Notes under the pieces: generated by a model
Told to the model about the DNA's origin: nothing
Seen by the model: only the letters and a program-made list of their open reading frames with translations
Database searches by the model: none
In this document: one piece after another, positions 43,419 through 50,726 of the stretch
Position numbering within the stretch: the stretch's first letter is position 1
Layout: every line of letters begins with the position of its first letter
NCBI RefSeq assembly: GCF_027625995.1
Contig: NZ_CP115396.1
Location: 4,464,501-4,528,500, forward strand
From: Hymenobacter yonginensis
GTDB taxonomy: Bacteria; Bacteroidota; Bacteroidia; Cytophagales; Hymenobacteraceae
Direction: 5' to 3'
Length of the DNA stretch: 64,000 nucleotides
Translations under genes and position numbers: made by a program

Positions 43419-44303
43419 CTACGCGGCTACTTCTTCTACTACCGGAGCGGGCTGCCGGGCCTGCCGGTAAGAGTAGGCCGCGTTCAGGGCCACGCCCAGC
43501 AGCACCAGCGCCATACCCAGGTAAGAGGGCAGCCCGAAGGTTTCGCCGAAAAACGTGTAGCCCAGCCCCAGCGCGTAGAGCACGCCCAAGTAGTCGAGGC
43601 TGCTGATGCTGGCCAGTGGCGCGGCCTGGTAGGCCTTGGTTTTGTAGACCTGGGAAAGCTGGGTGAAAATGCCCGTCAGCAGCAGCAGGCCCCAATCTTG
43701 CCAGCCCAGCGGCGTGGTCCAGTGTAGCAGGCAGTAGGCAGCGCTGAAGGGCACCACCACCAGCTGCGAGTATAGCACAATCACGAGCGGATGCTCGCGC
43801 CCGCCCATGCGCCGGATGGCGTTGTAAGACAAACCCGAAAACACGGCCGACGCCACGCCCAGGGCCAGATACAGCGGCGTGATGCGCGTATCGACACCCT
43901 TCACCAGCAGCACGCCCCCAAACGAGAGCAGGAAAAACACCCACTGCCAGGGCCGCACCTTCTCCTTCACCAGAAAGATGCCCAGCACCGAGGTGAAGAT
44001 GGGTGCCAGGTACTGAATGGTGACGGCCGAGGCCAGCGGCATGGTCTGGAGCGTGTAGAAGTACAGCACCAGCGCCAGCGCCCCCGTAGTGCCCCTCGAC
44101 ACTAGGTGCCAGCGGCTGCGGGGCTGGCCCCAGGGCGCCACCGCGGCCTGCCGCAATGCCACGTAGCTGAATAGCAGGGAAAGCGTGGAGCGGAAAAAAA
44201 TGATTTCCAGCGGCGGCAGGTGGGCCAGCAGCTTCACGCACACATTGAGCAGCGCAAAGGCCAGCGTGCTGAGCAGCATGTAGCGGGCACCAGACGAAAG
44301 CAT
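43419..44303 (-). CDS. EamA-family (DMT) transporter
   Basis: This 294-residue inner-membrane protein has about ten membrane helices in two EamA repeats (LLSTLAFALLNVCVKLLAHL to VRPWQWVFFLLSFGGVLLV, then LALGVASAVFSGLSYNAIRR to LGMALVLLGVALNAAY). Drug/metabolite transporters of this kind usually export small metabolites or amino acids; the substrate cannot be read. The ATG at 44303 was chosen. A short gap separates it from the DUF5686 gene on the same strand. Confidence 0.9.
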   Translation of the reverse strand: MLSSGARYMLLSTLAFALLNVCVKLLAHLPPLEIIFFRSTLSLLFSYVALRQAAVAPWGQPRSRWHLVSRGTTGALALVLYFYTLQTMPLASAVTIQYLAPIFTSVLGIFLVKEKVRPWQWVFFLLSFGGVLLVKGVDTRITPLYLALGVASAVFSGLSYNAIRRMGGREHPLVIVLYSQLVVVPFSAAYCLLHWTTPLGWQDWGLLLLTGIFTQLSQVYKTKAYQAAPLASISSLDYLGVLYALGLGYTFFGETFGLPSYLGMALVLLGVALNAAYSYRQARQPAPVVEEVAA

Positions 44304-44365
44304 AGAAGAAACAGTTGGAAACAGAGGCCGCGGCCGGGCGGGCCACCCGATGCAAACTCCGGATC

Positions 44366-44417
44366 GGCGGCGCGGGTTTGCAGGCGGCGCGGCCGCCCCA
44401 CCCAAACCCGCGCCGCC
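44366..44417. repeat. GC-rich inverted repeat in a divergent region
   Basis: GGCGGCGCGGGTTTG (44366-44380) and its perfect complement (44403-44417), 15 bp each. A related GGCGGCGCGGGT copy follows at 44430-44441. It lies between the EamA (-) and recX (+) starts, so it may bind a regulator or be a mobile hairpin. Confidence 0.6.
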
Positions 44418-44491
44418 CCGAACGATTCGGGCGGCGCGGGTGTCGTAAGTTGCCGGCCCGTTGGGCGGGTTTGTGCCCTTTGCCAGTTGCT

Positions 44492-45001
44492 ATGAACTCC
44501 TTCGAGAAGAAAAAGAAATTCTACACCCCCGCCGAAGCCCTGCAGAAGATTGCCGCCTTCTGCGCCTACCAGGAGCGCAACCAGAAAGAGGTGGAAAGCA
44601 AGCTGCGCGAATACGGCCTCAACGAAGACGAAGCCGGCGAAATCATCATCCGCCTGAGCCGCGAAAAGCTGCTCGATGAAGAGCGTTTTGCCAAGGCCTA
44701 CGTGCGCGGCCACTACCGCACCAAGAAATGGGGCCGCCGCCGCATTGTGCAGGAGCTGAAGCAAAAAGGCATTTCCGACTACTGCATCAAGGCCGGCCTC
44801 AAGGAAATCGACGGTGATGAGTACTACCAGAACCTGGTGGACGTGCTGGAAAAAAAGGACCGCCAGGAAAAGGAGCGCAACCCGCGCCTGCGCCGCCAGA
44901 AAATCCAGCTCTTCCTCACGGCCAAAGGCTTCGAGCAGGACCTGATAAAAATGGCGTTGGATGACTTGGGCAAAGCCCCCGAAGAGGACGACGACGAATA
45001 G
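44492..45001 (+). CDS. recX: Regulatory protein RecX
   Basis: A 169-residue RecX homologue, which binds RecA filaments and limits strand exchange. Three-helix repeats typical of RecX are visible: AFCAYQERNQKEVESKLREYG, IIIRLSREKLLDEERFAKAYVRG and KKWGRRRIVQELKQKGIS, with an additional C-terminal repeat and an acidic tail (EEDDDE). The ATG at 44492 gives the normal length. No recA gene is nearby. A long hairpin follows 15 bp after the stop. Confidence 0.9.
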   Translation: MNSFEKKKKFYTPAEALQKIAAFCAYQERNQKEVESKLREYGLNEDEAGEIIIRLSREKLLDEERFAKAYVRGHYRTKKWGRRRIVQELKQKGISDYCIKAGLKEIDGDEYYQNLVDVLEKKDRQEKERNPRLRRQKIQLFLTAKGFEQDLIKMALDDLGKAPEEDDDE

Positions 45002-45015
45002 GAACGGCCAAAAAA

Positions 45016-45105
45016 GACCGTCATGCAGAGCGGAGCGAAGCATCTCGCCAGTGTAGTAATTCTACCACACTGGCGAGATGCTTCGCTCCGCTCTGCATGA
45101 CGGTC
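45016..45105. repeat. Perfect 39-bp inverted repeat
   Basis: Arms 45016-45054 and 45067-45105 are exact complements around a 12-base loop. They lie between the convergent recX and DUF4230 genes. It would form a very stable stem and probably ends both transcripts. It is related in style to the hairpins at 40538, 57655 and 61474. Confidence 0.9.
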
Positions 45106-45122
45106 CTAAGTATCGTTCTGTG

Positions 45123-45758
45123 CTACCGTTGCGCCGGCCGCAGCGGATTTTGCATCTGGCGGGTGAGCACCACGCGGCGGCCGGTCATGGTTTCGAGCAT
45201 GGGACGCATGATCTGCTGGGCGTTCTGCTCGGTTTGGGCCAGGATGCCCGATTGCAGGGCGGCGCGGCGCACGTTGGCTTCGGCGTACTTGTAGCCGGCA
45301 TCCACCAGTTCGGCATCCTGGAAGAAGCCGTTTTCGACGCTGAACACGCGGCTCTGGCTGTGGTCGACCTGCCAGGTGCACAGCTCGGCGGCGGGCAGTG
45401 CCACCCGCACCACCGAGTCGCCCTCGAACACCACGTCCTGGGCGCGCACCTTGCGCAGATCCAGGCAGCCGATGGCGTTGCCGGCCACAATGAGGGCCAC
45501 TTTGGCGTCGGGCAGGAAGCGGTAGGTGCTCTTTTTGTACTCCACCACGTCTTTGAACTGGTAGCGCACCAACTCCAGCCGGCCCAGGCTTTCCACCTTT
45601 TGTAGCACCGTGTTGTGCGTCACCGTAACGCGGGGCGTGGGGTTGAGCGGGTTTTCCAGCTCGCTGATGGCGGGGCCGATTTTCGTCCAGAGAAACCAGC
45701 CCAGCCCCAGCAGAAACAGTAGCGGCAACAAACGGCGAATCAGGAGGGGCAGCGACAT
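45123..45758 (-). CDS. DUF4230 family membrane-anchored protein
   Basis: A 211-residue protein with one N-terminal membrane helix (LLIRRLLPLLFLLGLGWFLWTKI) and a DUF4230 domain. Supporting stretches are HNTVLQKVESLGRLELVRYQF, ALIVAGNAIGCLDLRKV, and the C-terminal LETMTGRRVVLTRQ. The family is widespread and uncharacterised, probably an extracytoplasmic domain. A 5' neighbour on the same strand is the PLP-dependent enzyme. Confidence 0.85.
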   Translation of the reverse strand: MSLPLLIRRLLPLLFLLGLGWFLWTKIGPAISELENPLNPTPRVTVTHNTVLQKVESLGRLELVRYQFKDVVEYKKSTYRFLPDAKVALIVAGNAIGCLDLRKVRAQDVVFEGDSVVRVALPAAELCTWQVDHSQSRVFSVENGFFQDAELVDAGYKYAEANVRRAALQSGILAQTEQNAQQIMRPMLETMTGRRVVLTRQMQNPLRPAQR

Positions 45759-45822
45759 GCAATGCAGAAATTAGAGGAACAGTAGCCGCCGTATACGCGA
45801 AACCCGCAAGTTGCGCCGCCCC

Positions 45823-46743
45823 CTATGTCCCGGCCGGCCACCACGCGCTGCGGGCTCCGAACCGCTGCCGGAAACCGGCCCAGCCCTGCAGGCCGCCGGT
45901 ATGCACCGCCACTACCGTGCTGCCCGGCCGGAAATAGCCCTGCCGCAGCAAATCGAAGACGCCGAACAGCAGCTTGCCGGTGTAGATGGGGTCCAGGAGC
46001 ACGCCGTGGCGGGCCTCAAACTCTTGGATAAAGTGCAGCAGTTCCGGCGAGAAGCGGGCGTAGCCGCCTAGGTGGTAGTCGGTGCGCAGGTCGTAGGTGG
46101 GGAAGATGCGGCCGGTGGCGGCCAGCGTGAGGGCGTCTATTTCACCGCGCAGAAAGCCGCCGTTTTTCAGGGCCGCGACGCCCACAGCCTGCTGGTGCGG
46201 GGCTAGGCCTGTGAGCAGCCCGGCCAGCGTGCTGCCCGTGCCGCAGGCCACGGCCAGGTAGTCGAAGTCAGTTTGTGCCTGCAACTCCGTCACCAATTCG
46301 GCGCAGCCGGGCAGGGCCAGCGCGTTGGAGCCGCCCTCTGGCACCACGTAGGCCGGGCCGGTTTCCCGGAGTACTTCGTCCAGAAATTCCGGCTCGGCTT
46401 TGCGGCGGTAAGCTTCGCGGCTGAGGTAGCGCAGGGCCATGCCATCGGCGGCGGCGCGGGCCAGGGTGGGGTTGAGGGGCGCGGTTTCCTCGCCCCGAAT
46501 CAGGCCGATGGTGCGCAGGCCGGTGAGGCGGCCGGCGGCGGCCACGGCGGCAATGTGGTTGGAAAAGGCCCCGCCGAAAGTCAGGAGCGTGTGGTGGCCC
46601 TGTCGCTGGGCTTCCTGCAGGTTGTATTTCAGCTTGCGCCACTTGTTGCCGGGTAGCTCCGGGTGCGCGAGGTCGTCGCGCAGGAGCAGCAGCCGGATGT
46701 TCTGGCGGGCGGCGGTGGGTTCGGCAAGCAGTTCAAGCAGCAT
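45823..46743 (-). CDS. PLP-dependent ACC deaminase / D-cysteine desulfhydrase family protein
   Basis: This 306-residue fold-type II PLP enzyme has the lysine motif PGNKWRKLKYNL (about 31-42), a glycine-rich block LTFGGAFSNHIAAVA (about 55-69) and ACGTGSTLAGLLTG (about 185-198) for the PLP phosphate. Bacteroidota members are usually D-cysteine desulfhydrases or act on D-amino acids; true ACC deaminase activity needs specific residues that I could not confirm. The ATG at 46743 was chosen over an upstream TTG. A hairpin separates it from the YfhO gene. Confidence 0.85.
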   Translation of the reverse strand: MLLELLAEPTAARQNIRLLLLRDDLAHPELPGNKWRKLKYNLQEAQRQGHHTLLTFGGAFSNHIAAVAAAGRLTGLRTIGLIRGEETAPLNPTLARAAADGMALRYLSREAYRRKAEPEFLDEVLRETGPAYVVPEGGSNALALPGCAELVTELQAQTDFDYLAVACGTGSTLAGLLTGLAPHQQAVGVAALKNGGFLRGEIDALTLAATGRIFPTYDLRTDYHLGGYARFSPELLHFIQEFEARHGVLLDPIYTGKLLFGVFDLLRQGYFRPGSTVVAVHTGGLQGWAGFRQRFGARSAWWPAGT

Positions 46744-46766
46744 CAGAGGCAAAAAAGCAGCCCACG

Positions 46767-46797
46767 AAAAAGCCCCACCGACTGCGGCAGGGCTTTT
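46767..46797. terminator. Hairpin terminator between YfhO and the PLP-enzyme gene
   Basis: AAAAAGCCC (46767-46775) pairs with GGGCTTTT (46790-46797). It would end the YfhO transcript (- strand) before the PLP gene. Confidence 0.7.
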
Positions 46798-46817
46798 CAG
46801 GTCAGGTAGGAAAATCG

Positions 46818-49427
46818 TTACACAAAAGCCGCTTCGTTCTGGTCGGCTGGCTGACGCACGGTGTACACCACCAAACCCAGCAGCACCACAATCAGCAGCA
46901 CCGACGACACCAGCGACACGGTGTTACCGATGGCGTATTCGGTAGGCTCAAACTTGAACTCGATGGTGTGGGTGCCGGCCGGCACGGGCATGGCGCGCAG
47001 CACGTAGTTGGCCCGCACGTGAGGCACCAGCTTGCCGTCGAGGTAGGCGTTCCAGCCGTCGGCGTAGTAGATTTCCGAGAACACCGCAAAGGCATCGGCG
47101 GTGGCCGTGGCGCGGTATTTCAGGGCGTCGGGCGAGTAGTCGGTGAGGGTGATGGTGGAGCCGGGCGCGCTGAAGCTGGTTTTGGCGAGCGGGAACTTGG
47201 CTACGTCCACCACGGCGGCGGTAGCCACGCTCAGGTTGCTGAGGGCCGCAATTTCCTGGTCGGGCGTCTGCACCTTCTGGATTTCGTTGATAAACCACGC
47301 GTTGCCCAGCGCGCCGGGGTTGCGCTGCACCTGCTCAGGCTGGCCGGGCTGGCCCTGCTGGCCGGGCTGGGCCGGCAGAATCACGTAGCGCGTGTTCAGC
47401 ATGCTCAGCACCTGGGTGTTGTTCTGCGAAATCTGCCGGTCAATCAAATCCTGGTAGCGGCGCAGCTTGGCGCCGTGGTAGCCCCCGATGCTCTTGTGGA
47501 AGTACGAGGTGTTGGCTTCGTTGAAGGGATTGGCCGTGTTCAGCACCCGGTAGCTCTTGTCCTTATCCTGCAGAATCTGCTGGTCGGCGGCCGTGGGTAC
47601 GAACTGCTGGGCGATGGTTTCGCGCTGGAAGTTGTTGTCGTTGAGGTAGCGCTTATCCACGCCCCACAGGTCTACCAGCGTCAGCAAGCCCACCAGCGCC
47701 GCCGCCATCCCGGCCGACACCTTGCGCTGCAGGTAAAACCACAGCGCCCCAAAAGCCAGGGCAATGAAGATGATGGAGCGGAACACGTCGGAGCGCAGCA
47801 GTGAGGCGCGGTCCTGGCGCAGCGCGTCCAGCGGGAAGCCCTGCTGCTGCAGCTGCGCATCAATCGGCGACGAGAAATCGGCTCCCATTCCAATCAGCAA
47901 CGCCAACACGCAAATGCCTGCCGTAATACCGCCGGCTAGCAGCAGCTTGCGCTTGAGGTCGGCAGTTTCGGGCGCGTCAGTGGTGGTTTTGCCAGCTAGT
48001 GCAGCTAGGCTGGGGTGGGTGCTAGCCCCAGCCACCGGCAGGCCGGCAGCACGGCTCCGCAGTACGCGGGCCAGCGCCAGTACGGCCAGTAGCGGCATGG
48101 CCAGCTGCGCAATCACCAGGGCCATGCTCACCGAGCGGAACTTGTTGTAGCCCGGGAAGTAGTCGAACATCAGGTAGTTGAACGTCTCGAAGTTCTTGCC
48201 CCAGGCCAGCACGATGGACAGAATGGTACCCACGAGCAGCCACAGGCGCGTGCGGCGGTCGGCCACAAACAAGCCCAGCACAAACAGGAAGCACACGATG
48301 GCGCCCACGTACACCGGCCCGCTGGTCACGGGCTGGTCGCCCCAGTAGGTGGGCATGGCCTTGAGGTACTCCGACAGCTGCCCGGTGGGCACGCCTAGCC
48401 CGGTCAGGGCCTGGCCGGTGGCCGAATCATCAGAAAGCTTGGTTTGGGAGGCGCCGCCGTAGAAGTTGGGCACCAGCAGCGTGATGGTTTCGCCCACGCC
48501 GTAGCTCCATCCGAAGGCGTAGTCCCGGTCGAGGCCGGAGCCGCCGGCACCGTCGTCGCCGGCTGGCGCGGCAGCGGGCTGGCCGGGCGCGGTGGGCGGG
48601 GGCGTCGTCAGTTCTGACTTGCCACGGATGCTGAATTTGCCATATTCGATAGTGGTGTAGAGGCGGCCGAAGCTCACGCCCACGGCCAGCAGCGCGGCCA
48701 CGCCCAGCAGGGCCGTACGGCTCAGGAAGTCGGGCAGGCGCTTTTCGCGGGCGGCGTACACCAGCTCCACCACCCCAAACACCAGCACCAGCAGCAGCAG
48801 GTAGTAGGTGATTTGCAAGTGGTTGGCGCGGATGTTCATAGCCAGACCCACCGCAAACAGGCCGGTGCCCAGCCACTTATTGCGCCGGAACGCCACCAGC
48901 AGCCCCGCCAGCACCACCGGCGCGTAGGCCAAAGCCAGGCTCTTGGTGTTGTGGCCGGCGGCCAGAATCACGAGGTTGTAGCTGGTGAAGCCCAGAGCAA
49001 TGGCGCCCACGCCGCTCACCACCGGCGAGAGGCCCAGTGCCACAAACAGCACGTAGCCGCACACCAGCGCCAGAAACAGGTTGGCCACCACCGCCGGCAG
49101 CCCCAGCGTGAAAATCTTCTGCAGGTAGATGCTCAAATCGCCGGGGAAGCGCGTGCTGATCAGGTAAGTCGGCATCCCCGAGAACATGGAGTTGGTCCAG
49201 AGGGCCTCCTTGCCGGTGGCTTCGCGGTAGAGCTGCGCCTCGTGGGCGCCGCCGTTGAACTGCACGATGTCGTGCTGGCTGAGCGTCTTGCCATCGAACA
49301 CGATGGGGGAGAAGTAGAGCACGGCCAACGCCAGAAACACCAGCACCGCCGCCAGGTGGGGCAGCACCCGCCGCCACAGCGGCACCGCAACAGGCGCCAC
49401 GGCCGGCGCAGAGAAAACAGTCGTCAT
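46818..49427 (-). CDS. YfhO-family integral membrane protein
   Basis: An 869-residue protein with more than ten membrane helices. The family pattern is clear: AVLYFSPIVFDGKTLSQHDIV, then WTNSMFSGMPTYLISTRFPGD, VILAAGHNTKSLALAYAPVV, YFPGYNKFRSVSMALV and, near the end, YYADGWNAYLDGKLVPHVRANYVLRAMPVPAGTH. YfhO proteins are GT-C-like and are linked to glycosylation of lipoteichoic acid in Firmicutes. In Bacteroidota their role is unknown. It is probably the first gene of a leftward unit. Confidence 0.92.
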   Translation of the reverse strand: MTTVFSAPAVAPVAVPLWRRVLPHLAAVLVFLALAVLYFSPIVFDGKTLSQHDIVQFNGGAHEAQLYREATGKEALWTNSMFSGMPTYLISTRFPGDLSIYLQKIFTLGLPAVVANLFLALVCGYVLFVALGLSPVVSGVGAIALGFTSYNLVILAAGHNTKSLALAYAPVVLAGLLVAFRRNKWLGTGLFAVGLAMNIRANHLQITYYLLLLVLVFGVVELVYAAREKRLPDFLSRTALLGVAALLAVGVSFGRLYTTIEYGKFSIRGKSELTTPPPTAPGQPAAAPAGDDGAGGSGLDRDYAFGWSYGVGETITLLVPNFYGGASQTKLSDDSATGQALTGLGVPTGQLSEYLKAMPTYWGDQPVTSGPVYVGAIVCFLFVLGLFVADRRTRLWLLVGTILSIVLAWGKNFETFNYLMFDYFPGYNKFRSVSMALVIAQLAMPLLAVLALARVLRSRAAGLPVAGASTHPSLAALAGKTTTDAPETADLKRKLLLAGGITAGICVLALLIGMGADFSSPIDAQLQQQGFPLDALRQDRASLLRSDVFRSIIFIALAFGALWFYLQRKVSAGMAAALVGLLTLVDLWGVDKRYLNDNNFQRETIAQQFVPTAADQQILQDKDKSYRVLNTANPFNEANTSYFHKSIGGYHGAKLRRYQDLIDRQISQNNTQVLSMLNTRYVILPAQPGQQGQPGQPEQVQRNPGALGNAWFINEIQKVQTPDQEIAALSNLSVATAAVVDVAKFPLAKTSFSAPGSTITLTDYSPDALKYRATATADAFAVFSEIYYADGWNAYLDGKLVPHVRANYVLRAMPVPAGTHTIEFKFEPTEYAIGNTVSLVSSVLLIVVLLGLVVYTVRQPADQNEAAFV

Positions 49428-49480
49428 TCAGGAAGAAAGTAGGGGCGAAAACTGCCCGAAGGTAACAAGGAAACCCGACG

Positions 49481-49660
49481 GGAACCTCACCCCCTAGCCC
49501 CCTCTCCAAAAGAGAGGGGGGACTAGCTTTTAGCACTAGAGCTAGTTCCCCTCCTTGGAAAGGAGGTGTTAGGGGTGGTTGATGATACAGGAACGATGCT
49601 ACTACTAGTTCTCCTCTCCTTTTTCAGAGACGGGCTAGGGGTGAGGCGACTACAGCTAGT
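49481..49660. repeat. Composite intergenic repeat with nested hairpins
   Basis: CCTCACCCCCTAGCCCC (49486-49502) and GGGCTAGGGGTGAGG (49632-49646) form outer arms. Inside lie CCTCTCCAAAAGAGAGG and CTCCTTGGAAAGGAG, plus several CTAGTTC copies. This looks like a repetitive extragenic element of the kind found in many copies in such genomes. No gene is present. Confidence 0.65.
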
Positions 49661-50579
49661 TCCCCCTTTCTTCCCGAGAAGGAGCAAGGGAGGGCTCCCG
49701 CTTCGCGGGCCAGTTGTACAGTACCACCGATGCTAGAATCACGCCGTAGGCCACGCCCTGCACCGCCGTGGCGGCCTCGCCGAAATACCAGAACGCCAGC
49801 GCGAAGCTCACAATCGGGTTCAGGTACATCAGGATGCCCACCGTGCCCGAGGGCAGCACGTTGAGGGCGTACAGGTTCAGAAACAGCGGCAGCACCGTGA
49901 ACACCACGCTCAGCAGGGCCGCCACCAGCAGCAGGTGCGTGTCGTGCAGGCCGGCCAGCGGCTGGGCGCCCAGCAGCGGGGCCAGCGGCAAGATCAGGGC
50001 GGCCGCTAAGGCCAGTTGCACCGTCAGCAGTACCAGACGGTCATAGCCCTGCAGGCGGCGCTGCGTGATGAGGTAGAAAGCGTATGTGAAGGCCACGATC
50101 AGGCTCATGCCCACCGTGCGCAGGTCGCCGGCGCCCAGCAGCGCGCAGCTCAGGGCGCTCAGCGCAATGGCGGCCCACTGGTTCGGCCGCAGCTTTTCGC
50201 GCAGCAGCACAAAGCCCAGCAGCGCCGTCAGGATGGGGCAGATGAGGTAGGCAAACGAGCCGGCCTGCACGCTCACCTGGTTCACCACGTAGATAAACAG
50301 CAGCCAGTTGGAGGTCAGCAGCACGCCGCCCAGCCCAGTGCTGACAGCCACCGCGCGGCGCTCCGCCACCGGGGCCGCCTGCCACTGCTGCCACACCGTT
50401 TGCACCGCCGCCCGCCGCCCCAATCCATGAATGAGCAGCAGCACCAGTAAGGAAATCAGGATGCGGAAAAACAGAATCTGCCCGCTGGCGTAGCCGTGCA
50501 GCCACCGCAGCGGAATCGGGAAGAAGCCCCAGATGAGAAAGGCGGCCAGCGCGGCCAGGTGATGACGGGAAAGTTTCAA
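49656..50579 (-). CDS. EamA/RarD-type transporter
   Basis: This inner-membrane protein of about 307 residues has ten helices, related to RarD and other DMT carriers: HLAALAAFLIWGFFPIPLRWL, ILFFRILISLLVLLLIH, SNWLLFIYVVNQVSVQAGSFAYLICPI and VGILMYLNPIVSFALAFWYF. The longest open frame begins at a GTG (50621), but that GTG lies upstream of a TACCTTTG -7 box (50607-50614). I therefore favour the TTG at 50579, which begins just before the first helix. Substrate unknown. Confidence 0.82.
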   Translation of the reverse strand: MKLSRHHLAALAAFLIWGFFPIPLRWLHGYASGQILFFRILISLLVLLLIHGLGRRAAVQTVWQQWQAAPVAERRAVAVSTGLGGVLLTSNWLLFIYVVNQVSVQAGSFAYLICPILTALLGFVLLREKLRPNQWAAIALSALSCALLGAGDLRTVGMSLIVAFTYAFYLITQRRLQGYDRLVLLTVQLALAAALILPLAPLLGAQPLAGLHDTHLLLVAALLSVVFTVLPLFLNLYALNVLPSGTVGILMYLNPIVSFALAFWYFGEAATAVQGVAYGVILASVVLYNWPAKREPSLAPSREERGN

Positions 50580-50606
50580 AGCGAACCGGAAAAGCAAAAC
50601 AAGCCG

Positions 50607-50614
50607 CAAAGGTA
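50607..50614 (-). promoter_or_regulatory. -7 box TACCTTTG for the RarD-type gene
   Basis: On the - strand it matches TAnnTTTG and lies 27 bp before the TTG at 50579. It argues against the upstream GTG start. Confidence 0.55.
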
Positions 50615-50711
50615 CGGCCACTACCGTTCGGCGCCGCGCCTGTTAGTCAGATAGGTGCCAAATCAACTACCAGCTCTCTGCGCCGCTTCATCACCTCATC
50701 ACCCCCCACCG

Positions 50712-50719
50712 TACCTTTG
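50712..50719 (+). promoter_or_regulatory. -7 box TACCTTTG for the MurF-Alr gene
   Basis: It matches TAnnTTTG and ends only 7 bp before the ATG at 50727. Transcription may start at or within a few bases of the start codon. Confidence 0.55.
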
Positions 50720-50726
50720 CCCCATC

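Noticed and set aside
42084-44355. Long frames on both strands over the DUF5686 and EamA genes
   Set aside because: They overlap clearly recognised genes in other frames, and their translations (His/Gly/Arg-rich) have no domain signature.
45016-45105. Non-coding RNA or attenuator interpretation of the perfect hairpin
   Set aside because: It lies between two convergent gene ends, so a terminator or repeat element is the simpler reading.
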